A DNA stretch of 64,000 bases. Source: Tritrichomonas musculus (taxonomy: Eukaryota; Parabasalia; Tritrichomonadida; Tritrichomonadidae). A program made the position numbers and the translations under genes. Shown one piece after another: positions 29,485 to 40,000 of the stretch (the stretch's first letter is position 1; each line of letters begins with the position of its first letter). The stretch lies in contig JAPFFF010000043.1 in NCBI GenBank assembly GCA_039105265.1, positions 930,001 to 994,000 of the forward strand. Direction: 5' to 3'. The notes below the pieces were generated by a model. It was given only the letters and a program-made list of their open reading frames with translations, had not been told where the DNA came from and searched no databases.

Positions 29485-29794
29485 AATTATTTATTTTATA
29501 TATATAAAAGAAGTGATACTTCATTTTCATGCTGTTTTTTCACTAATCGTGTATTATGAATGTCATTATTCCTTTGAAAGTACATCTGTGTTTATATTCT
29601 TAGTGTTTTGTATTTTGGATTGAAAATCTCTAGCTCAATTTTTTTAACTAATTATTGGATTTTACAGACTATAGTTAAATCAAAGATTAATTGAAAAATC
29701 ATTTTTTATTTCGTAAATTAATATGAAAAATTATTTTTTTCTACCGAATAATTCAAAATGAACATTAAACACTATCAAATTGGACTTCTGAATA
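29485..29794. other. AT-rich spacer
   Basis: The 3' flank of the protease gene, without open frames. It ends in ACTTCTGAATA (29784-29794), the left copy of the 11-bp repeat that borders the next element. Confidence 0.45.
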
Positions 29795-30662
29795 AGTATC
29801 ACGCCAGGGGGATTTTTTTTCCCCCTAGGGGGAATTTTCACATCAAATGTCAACTTAAAAGAATTCGAACTTTATTTTAATAAAAATCGTACACTTTCTA
29901 TATTTATTGAAATAATCAAATCGAATATAAGCGATTTGTCAATGTTCATACCAAAAATCAAATATTTCATTTCATCAAATATCAAAAGCCCAAGTTTTTA
30001 TTGTTTTATTTAATAAATTATTTAAAGGATCATTTTAATTATCAAGTTGTTAAATTTATATTATACTTTTTTTGTAATATCCTTTTATATCAGAATTTTT
30101 TTTGAAAATTTTAATAATCTATTATTATAAATGATAGATATACCGTTGCATTATGGAAGTATCAATCTCTTTTTGTGTAAAATAATTCCCAAATTGATTA
30201 AAAATGCATCAAATTGATATTAACCAAAGAGAAAATAAAAACATCTTTTTAAAATATATTTGTTTTAATAATTCAAAGGCTATTTGGTTCCCCCTAAAAA
30301 AAAAAAAATTAAAAATAGGGGGAATAGGGGGAGGTCAAATTTTGTTAATATTTTTACGGTTTGCCAATTAAATTGACCTTTCCCCCTAAGGGGGATTAGG
30401 GGGAATAGGGGGAGGCCAATTCACGGATTTTTTGAGGTGAAAAATTAACCATTTAGATCATAAAGATATGATTTTTTCAAACAAAAATTGTATTAATAAT
30501 AAGAATCTTATTAAGAATTTTTAATAAAATTTCAATTATTTTTTAGTATTTTGAAATAAAATTTTAATTCAAATTTTTCCCCCTATTATTTTTAGGGGAA
30601 ATTAGGGGAAATTACAAAAAATCTTCCCCCTAGTAGAATTAGGGGAACCGCGTGATAGTTAA
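29795..30662. mobile_element. 868-bp non-coding element rich in G5/C5 runs
   Basis: The ends are AGTATCACGCC (left) and, read inward from the right, ACTATCACGCGG a few bases in. ACTTCTGAATA stands directly at both borders (29784-29794 and 30663-30673), an 11-bp direct repeat that looks like a target duplication. The interior is strongly AT-rich but punctuated by C5 and G5 blocks, for example CCCCCTAGGGGG (29821-29832), the motif AGGGGGAATAGGGGGAGG (about 30317-30334, 30398-30415), and AGGGGAA blocks at the right end. No protein is encoded. A Mutator-like superfamily would fit an 9-11-bp duplication, but this is tentative. Confidence 0.6.
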
Positions 30663-30923
30663 ACTTCTGAATATATGAATTATGGAATTATAATAAGAGG
30701 CGTTTAATTTTTGCCAAATGATATCTGTTAAATTTGCATTTAGTTATTTGACAGATTTGAGAAAATACATCTGACGATCATTATTCATAGAATATATGAC
30801 TTTTATTCTTTTTGAATTTTTAAAATCTTCCTTTCAATCTGTTCTACAAGATTCAATGATTTTAATTATTGAAATAATCGTTTAAAAAGTTAATTATTTA
30901 TCCATTTTTTGAATTTCTAAAAA

Positions 30924-32645
30924 ATGAGGAAATTTACTCATCATCATATTACTCGCCACGACAATCAAGTTTTTGTTGGGACTCAAAACCCTCTTCCAGG
31001 ATTCGAGTCAGAACAATTTCCAATTCAAAATGATCCAAACCTTGATTCAAATTCCAATAATATAAGTAATAGTAATAGTAATAGTGTGAGTCTAGAAAAT
31101 AGTTATTCATATATAAGTAGCAGCAATAACAGCAATAATAATAATCTCGACTTACAAAATGAAACTGAAAAATCCCATTCGACCGTCAAGAAATCTTCTA
31201 GTTTACCTATGCAATCCAATTTTTTTAATTATACTGTTCAAGAAGGAGACACACTTCAAAGCATATCAGATAAGTTCGGCGTAAGGAAATCATTAATTAA
31301 AAAAGCAAATAGAATTTATAACGATGATAAAGTACATGCAGGTGAAAACTTGCAAATATTCACAAACTTTGATATTTCGCAAAAAATCAATCCAATTGAA
31401 GTTTATATCTATGATGCTACAGAACAAACCGACGGACAATCAGGAAAACTTTCCATTAAACAGTCTGATTTAATTTTCACTCCAAAATCGATATTCACCC
31501 TTTCTCATCATATCAATCTCATGGGTTATTTAGAATCCGATGTTATTCCGCATCCAAGCATGGACATTTCTACTCATAGTCACGACAAAATTGAAAGTAT
31601 TTATGGAAACCAACGTTATATCTTAGTTGTTAATTATTTAAGTAATCCATCTGATAAGACAACTTCGGTTACTGAATTTTTCACTGGAGAAAAAGAAGAT
31701 CTTGAAAATTATCGGATAGAAATCATTAAAGTAGCCGACTTAATCCAAGAAAAGAATAATTACAATCAACCCGATCCTAATTCTATTTATTATTCGCAAG
31801 ACTTTTCTGATCAAATTAAGCTTCCAGCAAGAAAAAGAAGAAGCAACAGTGGTAAAAAATATGAAAGATCGGACTCATCCATCTTGCCATCGACTCAAAC
31901 AATGAGAATTTTCTTGAATCAAATCAAATTGTTAAATGGTCGCATAGAAATTATATCGACCACAGAAATATTCTTGATTAGAAAGCAACTTCCTGTCAGG
32001 TATCAGAACTCCAATTGGAGCAGATTATATAAGAATACAATTGATGGTTCTTTTCTGAACACTTTCTATAGAAAAGTGGCCGGTAAAAAGCCACTTTTAT
32101 TCTTCTTAAAAACGCAGGCAGATGACTTAATTGGCGCATTCATTCCAATACCTTTGCAGATATCAGACAATTACTACGGGAATGGAGACATGTTCCTCTT
32201 CAACTTCAAAATAGAAGTGCCAATGCAAGACCAAATAACGTCTTTGTCTCAAATCGTTCCAAAAAGCGACCAAACAGCATATGAAAATCAAAAACAAGAG
32301 GGTGACCAGATATCCTCTGAAAATCTAAATCAAAGCAATGACCAAATATCTTCAGAAAATTATGAACATGAGGAAAGTAGTCCCCGGAGTAGCGGACACA
32401 CGCCAAGGCCAAGAACGGTCATTAAAACTTACAGATGGAACAGTTTAAAGAATTTTGATAATCGGCTTTTTATTTTGTCTAATAATGACAGCATTTTGTT
32501 CGGTGGTGGCGATTCATCTGCCTTGTTCATTAATAAGGATATGTGCTCTGGTTATTCGGATCCATGTGATACATTCAATTCTCCCAGATTAACAAATAAG
32601 AAAAAATTTGATGTTTCTATAATTGAAGTGTGGCAAGTTGGATGA
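30924..32645 (+). CDS. OXR1/NCOA7-like protein: LysM, GRAM-like and TLDc domains
   Basis: 573 residues. An Asn/Ser-rich low-complexity stretch (about 35-75) leads to a LysM domain at about 102-146 (YTVQEGDTLQSISDKFGV, then GENLQIF). Residues about 163-275 resemble a GRAM/PH-like fold (GKLSIKQSDLIFTPKS). The TLDc domain runs from about 323 to 573, with LPVRYQNSNWSRLYK, then GSFLNTFYRKV, then ILFGGGDSSALFINKDM and the closing IIEVWQVG. An acidic insert of about 70 residues splits the TLDc domain before RWNSL. LysM-GRAM-TLDc is the exact order of OXR1 and NCOA7, which protect against oxidation and regulate the vacuolar ATPase, so this is a likely orthologue. No signal peptide; LysM here is intracellular as in animals. 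Confidence 0.85.
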   Translation: MRKFTHHHITRHDNQVFVGTQNPLPGFESEQFPIQNDPNLDSNSNNISNSNSNSVSLENSYSYISSSNNSNNNNLDLQNETEKSHSTVKKSSSLPMQSNFFNYTVQEGDTLQSISDKFGVRKSLIKKANRIYNDDKVHAGENLQIFTNFDISQKINPIEVYIYDATEQTDGQSGKLSIKQSDLIFTPKSIFTLSHHINLMGYLESDVIPHPSMDISTHSHDKIESIYGNQRYILVVNYLSNPSDKTTSVTEFFTGEKEDLENYRIEIIKVADLIQEKNNYNQPDPNSIYYSQDFSDQIKLPARKRRSNSGKKYERSDSSILPSTQTMRIFLNQIKLLNGRIEIISTTEIFLIRKQLPVRYQNSNWSRLYKNTIDGSFLNTFYRKVAGKKPLLFFLKTQADDLIGAFIPIPLQISDNYYGNGDMFLFNFKIEVPMQDQITSLSQIVPKSDQTAYENQKQEGDQISSENLNQSNDQISSENYEHEESSPRSSGHTPRPRTVIKTYRWNSLKNFDNRLFILSNNDSILFGGGDSSALFINKDMCSGYSDPCDTFNSPRLTNKKKFDVSIIEVWQVG

Positions 32646-32950
32646 AATTGTTTGATTTTTATTTATTTATTTATTTATTCGAATGATTGTAATTGAAATT
32701 TTGTCTAGATTAAAATTTTTGTTGTAAATTATTTTTGAACTTTTTGAATGAAATCAAATTTAAATAAATATTTGAATAACTTGTTTTTTTATTCTTTTTA
32801 TCCATTAAAAATCAATTTTTATCATAGTATATATATTAAATGATTGGAAATTCTTTATTATGATCCTCTATTACTCTTCTTTTTGTCACTTTTATTTTGA
32901 CTATTTTTGAATAGTGAAACTTTTTGATTATTTATTAAAATCGCTCCTGA
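32646..32950. other. Spacer
   Basis: The 305-bp AT-rich gap contains two ACTTTTTGA words (32739 and 32919); the second lies about 25 bp before the next ATG. A TTTATTTA tandem follows the TLDc stop. No coding sequence. Confidence 0.4.
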
Positions 32951-33472
32951 ATGAATGAAAATTCATTCGGTATTCTCCTTGGTGAGTTTTTAGATAAGGC
33001 TGTCATGGCTCTCGATGATGTTGCGACAGCTGCCGAAGATTTTATTAATAAAATGGAAGCAAAAGACAAACAATTTCAACATCCTGCTGATTTAAAACGA
33101 TTAGAAATTTTAGAAAGTAGATTAAATATGCCTATTTCCAAAAGTTCTCCTCCAGTTTCGCCATCAAAACGACAGAAAAAATTAACTTCGCCTAAAGTTC
33201 AAAAAGCCAAAGAAAAAACGATTAAAAAGACTTCTAATATGCTTAAAGATGAAATTAAAGACGAAAATCATGGAATTTTCTCATCTTCTGACGCGATTAG
33301 TGACGATGGATCACTTGAAATTATGGCTACGCAGACAACTGGAAAAGCTGCAGGATTTAGTTCTCGTCATTATAAAATTACTGAAGCATCTGATGGTGCT
33401 GAAGAAGAAGAGCTTGAAGAAGAAGAAGAAGAAGAATCTAAAATGGAAACATCAGATTATTCAGATATTTAA
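32951..33472 (+). CDS. Small protein with acidic tail, unknown function
   Basis: 173 residues. The N-terminal helix (LGEFLDKAVMALDDVATAAE) is followed by a basic, proline/serine-rich stretch (about 62-95; SPPVSPSKRQKKLTSPK, which could serve as a nuclear localisation signal) and a long acidic tail rich in Glu and Asp (about 148-165). No known domain was recognised. The basic-then-acidic layout is common in nuclear or chromatin-associated proteins, which is only a guess. The gene sits between OXR1-like and profilin genes on the same strand, about 300 bp from each. Confidence 0.7.
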   Translation: MNENSFGILLGEFLDKAVMALDDVATAAEDFINKMEAKDKQFQHPADLKRLEILESRLNMPISKSSPPVSPSKRQKKLTSPKVQKAKEKTIKKTSNMLKDEIKDENHGIFSSSDAISDDGSLEIMATQTTGKAAGFSSRHYKITEASDGAEEEELEEEEEEESKMETSDYSDI

Positions 33473-33753
33473 TCAAATTATATATATATATATATTAAAA
33501 AATACCTAATTGCATGAATTAAGAATTGTTTTTCTTTGAATGATAGATATTATAATTATTATTTTTGTGTAGGTTTCCAAAAGTTATTTAATTGATTTTA
33601 TAAAAGATTATTTGTCGAATGAAGCACTAAAATTACCATTTTATATATTTTAAATGAAAAAATGAAACTTTCAGTGAAAACGGTTGAGAATTTATAAGTT
33701 GGTTTAAAAAGTTTGAGTCTATGTTTATTTATTTATTCTTTTTTTATACATTA

Positions 33754-34152
33754 ATGCAAAAACTTAATTTCCCGATTACCTTTAAAAATTACATTGAACT
33801 TTTGCCACCTTATTGTGTACATTCTGCAATTTTTTCATCTGATGGAGCAATTTGGTCTCTATCAGAGGGATGGACTTTCACGGCAGAAGATGGTCAAAGA
33901 ATTGCTGATTTGATGGAGAATCCAAAAGAAGCTATGAAAAGTAGTTTAAAGCTTGGTCAAAGAACTTATTTAATTGCTTATGCAGATCAAAACACTTTGG
34001 TAGCTAGAAAAAGAGAATTTGGAATAATGGTAGCTAAATGCAAAATGGATTTTGTGCTTGGTTACTGTGATGGTTCAGTAGATCCAATCAAATGTTTGGA
34101 AAGTGTCCAAAGGGTTGCTGAAATGATAAGGAAAAGTGCTTTAAATCATTAA
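33754..34152 (+). CDS. Profilin
   Basis: 132 residues from ATG 33754 (MQKLNFPITFKNYIE); an upstream in-frame ATG at 33721 would add an 11-residue Phe/Tyr-rich extension that does not fit the family. The sequence shows the profilin layout: an N-terminal helix ending in NYIELL, SAIFSSDGAIWSLSEGWTFT, an actin-contact region around KLGQRTYLIAYADQNTL, and a C-terminal helix (SVQRVAEMIRKSALNH). Length matches profilins (125-140). Profilin binds actin monomers and proline-rich ligands and controls filament growth; trichomonads depend heavily on actin for amoeboid adhesion. The usual N-terminal W-x-x-Y is F-x-x-Y here. The poly-proline protein at 37902-38594 would be a conceivable ligand, without further evidence. 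Confidence 0.85.
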   Translation: MQKLNFPITFKNYIELLPPYCVHSAIFSSDGAIWSLSEGWTFTAEDGQRIADLMENPKEAMKSSLKLGQRTYLIAYADQNTLVARKREFGIMVAKCKMDFVLGYCDGSVDPIKCLESVQRVAEMIRKSALNH

Positions 34153-36131
34153 TAAATCTTTTTAAATTGAATTTTTTTTTATTATTATTATTTTTTATTT
34201 TTTTATTTTTTTATTCGTCTTAGGAACACAATCAAATTACTGAATTCAATTTACTTCCAGATCTCGATCCAATTAGACATATTATTCGAGTCAAACATTC
34301 GCCATTTATTGTTGATAATTCAGACTCGAATTCGAAGAACATATTACCAGAACCTCATTTCAAAAGCGTAAACAACAATTCCATCAGAATCAAAAATGGC
34401 AATCAATTCATCGAAATGTTTGGATTCAATTTAGCGATAGAGTGAATGAAGGCATGGAATTGTTTCTTAGTTACCTGCCCGATGCTGAAATCAAGAATTG
34501 AATGACATTTGAAGATATCAGATTAAAGATGGAAGATTATTTTAGCATCAATATCTTGTCCAGCGTCAGAGGCACAATGTGAAAGATATATATCCTCATG
34601 AAGATTTTGCTTAGGCAATGGTATAGTAAATGAGAATAAAGATTTCTTAGAATCTTTATGGCTATTTTTTTATATAGTTAACATTTTTTCGAGTCAATGG
34701 CCTCAGTGTTTTTCGGTACTTAAATCAAATCTTGGAGCTGATAATAAAAAAATTTTAACCTATGATTTGTTTTTGCATCATGCTTTGCCAAAAGTTTCGC
34801 ATATATTCCGATGAGTTCCAGATTTTTTATTGAAAAAAGAACTACCATATATTTTTCCAAATTTGATTTCAATAAAATGCTGCACTTTTTTCAAAAATCA
34901 TTAATTCTTTTGGTTATACAAAAAATGTTGATCCGGAAACTTTATCCAACTATATCAAATCAAAAAATATATGAAATTGTGAAGAATCAATAAAAAGTTT
35001 TATCAACCATTTTCTGTTGAGAGTATTTTATCTGCTTGTTTTATGAATTCAAGTCTTTCTATTGGACTCACATATTCAAATGAAAAAAAGATACGACTTT
35101 TTAATAAATGTAATAGAGCATCAAATTTCAATTAATTTTGCATCAAATTTTTTTTAAAGTGATCAATGAAAAGTACTTTTCAGTATTTATCAAGTAAGAA
35201 ACATTGTTCATTTAAAATACATCTGTCATCTACTTGCTAATCTCAAATATAATCTATGTTCCAATGAAATAGGTCAATTGGTACCGTGCTCAAGACAATT
35301 TGAACTTGATAATCATTTCAAATCTTGTAAAGAAACAAAATAATGTAGACTACGATTTCATAAAGGCAATGCATAACCACACGAATAAGAGAGCACCCAG
35401 AAGGAACAGTTTTTTCAGACCTTATTAAGGATATATGATGTACTATTGCTCTTGATCTCTATTAGGCCCAATTATAATAAAATAGTGAGGAAAACAAGAA
35501 ATTTACATTTGAATACACCAGTAATAAAGCTCGATAAAATGTGCAAATATTATTACCCAACAATGATGTATTGAAAATTTGGCCAAAGCATATTAGAAAG
35601 TCGAACTATCCTTTTTTTTTTTTTTTTTTTTTGTACATGCTTTAAAATTCTACAACGACAACAACAAAAAATTGATTATTCTACGCCAATTTTTTTTAAC
35701 CAATAATATGATCCTTCAACTGATAAACGGCCGTTTGAAACAATTATTGAAATTTGATATCTTGCATCAAGTGATGATTGAAAATTGAAAAATGTTTCCC
35801 CATCTTTTTCAGTAATGCAATGATCCTTTTTGATAAACTCATGAAACAAGAGTAAAATTCCAATTTCCTGATGTATAAAATTGCAGCATTTTATGATGTA
35901 TTTTGTCTAGAAAATATGAAATCGGATAATACCAAGTTGCAAAGAACATGAATAGTTCGTTTTCTACTTCATCATACATAATACTTGATAATATTAATAG
36001 ATTTTAAAACAGCCACTAAAGGCTGGACCATAACGATGAAATGTTATAGAAAAAAAAAAAAATCTAAATTAGAAAATTGAATACTTTTTCATCCAATTTT
36101 GAAGTTATGTGGATTATGAATGATATAAATA
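34153..36131. pseudogene. Decayed coding region
   Basis: Several short frames on the plus strand lack starts and are cut by stops: EHNQITEFNLLPDLDPIRHI and VKHSPFIVDNSDSN at about 34228-34330; TFEDIRLKMEDYFSINIL at about 34505; LVPCSRQFELDNHFKSCKET (a CxxxxxxxxHxxxxC arrangement) at about 35279-35338. All point to one or more old genes, possibly transposon-derived, too decayed to classify. A T run lies at 35612-35633. Confidence 0.4.
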
Positions 36132-36252
36132 TTTTTAAATAGCAAATAAAAATATAACATTTATATCATTTTAAACGCAAAAATTAGAGATTTATTAGCC
36201 AATTTATCTATTTCAATAGTTTACGGATATATAAAAATATTCAATAGTTTAC
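36132..36252 (-). repeat. Dispersed repeat, copy 2 (main part)
   Basis: The reverse complement of this stretch matches the repeat at about 26545-26665 almost base for base, including the words TCTCTAATTTTTGCGTTTAA and two GTAAACTATTGAA units. The remainder of the copy (36782-36805) lies on the far side of the 529-bp element. Confidence 0.8.
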
Positions 36253-36781
36253 ATAGGGGATACAACGATAGGATTTTGGCAGAAAATTGAATGAAAAATT
36301 AAATATCTAATGGATTTATTAAAAAAATAAATAAATATCGTTTATACTTAATACTAAATATAAATTATTACTCAGTTTTTTAAAATATCTATCAGCAGTG
36401 GAAATATCACTTTTGAATTTTCACAAGGTTCGTTCGATTTTTTTGAAACGAAATATCAAACAAAAAATTTGTGAAATTTGAATTAAAAATATCTCTATTT
36501 TTGATCAATGTTGATCAAAAATAATGTTTTATAAATAAATAATATATAAAATAAATAATAAAAATACTAGAAAATCTTATATTTTTACTTTTTTCGAAAG
36601 GTTCAAAATCGAACGAACCTTGTGAAAATTCAAAAGTGATATTTCCACTGCTGATAGATATTTCTTAAAAATAAATATATGGAAATAACAAGTATTATTT
36701 TTATAATATATTTATATGTTTTTTGTAAAGATAGGTTAAAGAAAAAAAATCGTCTTTTTTTTCTATCGTTGCAACCCCTAT
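36253..36781. mobile_element. 529-bp hAT-like non-autonomous element with 8-bp duplication
   Basis: TAGTTTAC lies at both borders (36245-36252 and 36782-36789), an 8-bp target duplication. The ends read ATAGGGGATACAACGATAG and, inward from the right, ATAGGGGTTGCAACGATAG: 19 bp with three differences. TAGGGG-type ends and 8-bp duplications are usual for hAT elements. The dispersed repeat in which it sits has an uninterrupted copy near 26.55 kb where TAGTTTAC occurs once, so the empty site is visible. There is no transposase; a 59-bp palindromic pair lies inside. Confidence 0.8.
36383..36663. repeat. Perfect 59-bp inverted repeat (hairpin element, possibly nested)
   Basis: The arms 36383-36441 and 36605-36663 are exact reverse complements (they begin AAATATCTATCAGCAGTGGA). 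They enclose 163 bp of AT-rich loop. Absence of any mismatch over 59 bp, in contrast to three differences in 19 bp at the ends of the surrounding element, suggests a younger insertion or recent conversion between the arms. No target duplication was seen. Confidence 0.85.
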
Positions 36782-36805
36782 TAGTTTACATATTTTTTTC
36801 TCATA

Positions 36806-37878
36806 AAAAAAAAGTAATAATCCACTCACTCATCGGCGGAACGAAATTTAATAAAATTAATATATTTTTAATCCTTATAAAAAATAATGATTGTATACCA
36901 ATCTTGGAGAGAATCTATTTCACTTCACCGTGTCCGCACCTCTCATATTTTCAAAGTATGGACATTTATATTCAGAAAATCTAAAAGGTCAATCAAATTG
37001 AAATAAAAAAGTTTAAAAGTTTTAAAAATTTTAATAGACCATATTAAGGTTGAACAAAAGCAGTATATTTTATCATATTATAATATAATAAAATATATGA
37101 TGATAAAAAATTTATTTACTAAATATAATGGTAAAATTGACGTATGATATAAAAATAAACTAATTTTTCTTTTTGAATGAAAATTTTACAATTTGATAAG
37201 TTTAGAAAAAAAATGATGTTTTGTATAAATATTATAGCAAATATGAGGAAAATCCAATTTAAAATATAAGATATATTTTTTAGTTAATTTATTAAATTGA
37301 ATTTATTTTTTATGAAATATTTGAATCATCAGAAAATTGAGATCAATTCTATGAAATTATTATATGCTTCAGAATATTGAGCATTTTTTTAAGAAATAAT
37401 TGTGAGATTGTAAGATATAAACAATTGTAAAATTGTGAGAAAATAAAGATTTCTGAAAAGTAAAAATATGTAAAGTATTCAAAGAAAAAATCTATCCAAA
37501 ATAAAGTCCCCAGCGTCGGAATTTTTGATTTTTTAAAATAAATCTTTTTAAAATCAAAAAATATGGCCAATTTTTCAAATTTTAACTCAGGTTGAAAAGA
37601 TTAGCTGAGTGATTATTTATGAAATTATCTCTACTTTTAGCAAGATATACAATAATTTAAATATATTATATAATGATATTATTAATTTTATGAATATTTA
37701 ATAAAAAAAATTAAAATTTATAATGATATATTTCGCAAAATATGTATTTTCGTTGTCACTTTTTGAATACTACAAAATTGAATGAATACCTTAATAAGGC
37801 CTATTTTAATTCAAAAATTTGAAGAATTGCTTTTAATAAAATGTAAATGAAGAAAATGCATTTTCTTCTTTATTTGCT

Positions 37879-37901
<23 letters not shown>
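36806..37901. other. AT-rich spacer
   Basis: No convincing gene. A plus-strand frame at 36679-36984 crosses the element border and is rejected. T runs occur at 37881-37902, at the 3' end of the next, minus-strand gene. Confidence 0.45.
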
Positions 37902-37910
<9 letters not shown>

Positions 37911-38594
37911 TTGGCTATTGAATAACTTCTTACGAGCTTGGACATTGGCTTTCGCCCTTTCAATAATGGTTGGCAAATCGATCAACACAGAAAGTTTTTC
38001 TTTGTTTCGAATAATAGAACTTATGATTTGGTTTTTATATTGAGCGAAGTGCTTAAAGTAATTATTTATGGAACGATATTCGTCTCTATTCATTTTTCTT
38101 ACACCAGCTTCTGCGCAAATCGAATTATGGATTTCAATCACTTTGTCTTTTGGAATAATTTTCTTTCCTTTTATATTATTTAGGAAAATTGAATAAAATT
38201 CTTCCCGAAAAGAACTTTCTTTAGAGTTTAAACCTACTTTAAACTTCGGATTCTGTCTCCGAAGCAGCGGTTCTCTTAGAAGTTTGCTTTCGGGCGTGAA
38301 TTGAGCAACACTTTGATGATGAATGATATCTACCTTAGGCAAAATAGGTGGAAATGGAGGGTATGGAGGAATTGGTGGAATCAGAGGAATATGAGATATT
38401 GCGAGATTATCTTTACCTTTATCTGGTGGACCTTTGGAAGTAGAACACTTATATTCTTGCGCCTGACTACTTTTACACACCTGATCATCAACAAGATGGA
38501 TAATGGGCAGGTCAAAAAAGCTATTCATTGCTTCTTCCTTGAAGTAATCATCATAATCTTCGTAATCGTCATAGTCTTTCTCCCATTGACTCAT
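37902..38594 (-). CDS. Proline-rich protein with unknown helical C-terminal domain
   Basis: 230 residues from the ATG at 38594 (MSQWEKDYDDYEDYDDYF); an upstream ATG at 38627 would add eleven mainly hydrophobic residues and is less likely. The acidic Tyr/Asp-rich N-terminus leads to a striking proline segment (IPLIPPIPPYPPFPPILP, about residues 70-88), suitable as a ligand for profilin, SH3 or WW-type domains. Residues about 120-228 form a helical region (REEFYSIFLNNIKGKKIIPK, then DEYRSINNYFKHFAQYKNQI) that I cannot assign. No signal or membrane span. The gene is flanked by transposon-rich spacer on both sides. Confidence 0.7.
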
Positions 38595-39283
38595 AAAAAA
38601 AATGAAATTTTTTTCAATAAAAATCAAATTTATTCAATAGTTTATATCATTTATTTCGTTATATTATCTTATTCAAAATTGAATTAACAATTGAATTTTA
38701 TAATAAAAATAAAGCAGTTATATCTTTGATTTTAAACAAAATTAATGTTTAATATTTTATTTTAAAGTTTTATATATATATTTTATTTTAAATAATAAAT
38801 ATTTTATATATTAATATGGGAAAAATAGGGATATTTTACATTCAACTTCAATTCATTTTATCAGAAAAAAAATGGGGTAAATATAAATATTTTCTAATAA
38901 TAATTATTACTTTTATACTCTTTCTATATCTGAATTTTATTGCTAATTTGGAGATTTTTTTCTATATATATTTTTTAGTCTTATTGTCGTTTTTCAAATT
39001 TTTGGGAAAAAAGAAAGACCATTTATAAATTGATTTTATTCTATTAATCTAACCATTTAAATATACAATATATGGTTAAATATCAATTGAATTCTATCAT
39101 AAAATAATTTTTTTCTGAATAATTTATATAAAAATCATTCAAAAAAATTGATTTCTTCATTCAAAAGTTTAATAATTTTCTAAGAATAATTAATCACTTT
39201 TGAAAGAATATTTTATTTTAAATTAAATCTAAAAAATTAATTATATTTAATAAAAAATTTCAATATATTTTAATTAGTCTTGA
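38595..39283. other. AT-rich spacer
   Basis: The 5' flank of the proline-rich gene includes TTCAATAGTTTATATC (about 38634), a variant of the motif near 557. A 70-codon frame at 38816-39028 is hydrophobic low complexity and is not accepted as a gene. Confidence 0.4.
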
Positions 39284-39511
39284 TGTCAGATCCATTTTAC
39301 CATTTATTCTTAAAAATTCACCATTTTTATACGGTTTTGTAATAATATACATTAAGACATTCAAATATATGTTAGATTTTATTGACCAATTTAATAGAAT
39401 TTTTAACCTATTTTGGCGGTTTTTACATTAAGAAAGATTTTGAATACAGCTTAATGCAAAAACCGTAAAAAAGGTCAAAATTTCTTAAGACGTGGGGAAA
39501 TGAATCTGACA
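39284..39511. mobile_element. 228-bp fold-back element
   Basis: The left end TGTCAGATCCATTTTACC and the inward right end TGTCAGATTCATTTCCCC match, and the similarity goes on for about 85 bp with gaps (TCTTAAAAATT against TCTTAAGAAATT, ACGGTTTT in both, CATTAAG in both). Nearly the whole element is therefore an imperfect hairpin. No target duplication was clear and there is no coding capacity. Confidence 0.65.
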
Positions 39512-40000
39512 CATAAAAAATTAATAAAAGTATGAATTTTAAAATAAATAAAAAAGACTTAAAAGAATAAATAATAAGAATGACTTACAAAATAAACAAT
39601 AAAACTATTTAAACTGAGCTTTTATTTACTAATTATTTTATCGTTCTAAATTGTACTGATTATATTCAACAAGATTTCAAGTAAATGAATATAAAACAGA
39701 AAACTTTTAAAAATAATGCTGCTAATGAAATCAGCATTATCATATAATGATATAGTTGTGATTAAAAAATGTCAATTCCAAGCTCCAATTATCAAATAAA
39801 TCAATGTAATCTAAGTTAATGATTTGTATTCATTTAATATGATGCAATTTTTAGCCAATGATATAATAAAAAGATTAATATCTGAAATAATAGTGAATTT
39901 TCCGAAAAAAATATCTTAACAACTTCTAAAAGAGATTACTCAGCATAGTAAAAGTGTCAAATCAACAAAATAAGCCAAAGAAGAATGCAAATAGTTAGAC
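39512..40000. other. AT-rich spacer
   Basis: Spacer between two non-autonomous elements; nothing recognisable. Confidence 0.4.

Noticed and set aside
30280-30420. Telomeric repeats because of G5 runs
   Set aside because: Spacing is irregular, C5 and G5 occur on the same strand, and the block is bordered by direct repeats of an insertion.
36679-36984. 101-codon frame
   Set aside because: It crosses the right border and target duplication of the 529-bp element, so it cannot be an old gene.
38816-39028. 70-codon hydrophobic frame
   Set aside because: Composition follows from A/T runs; no conserved pattern.
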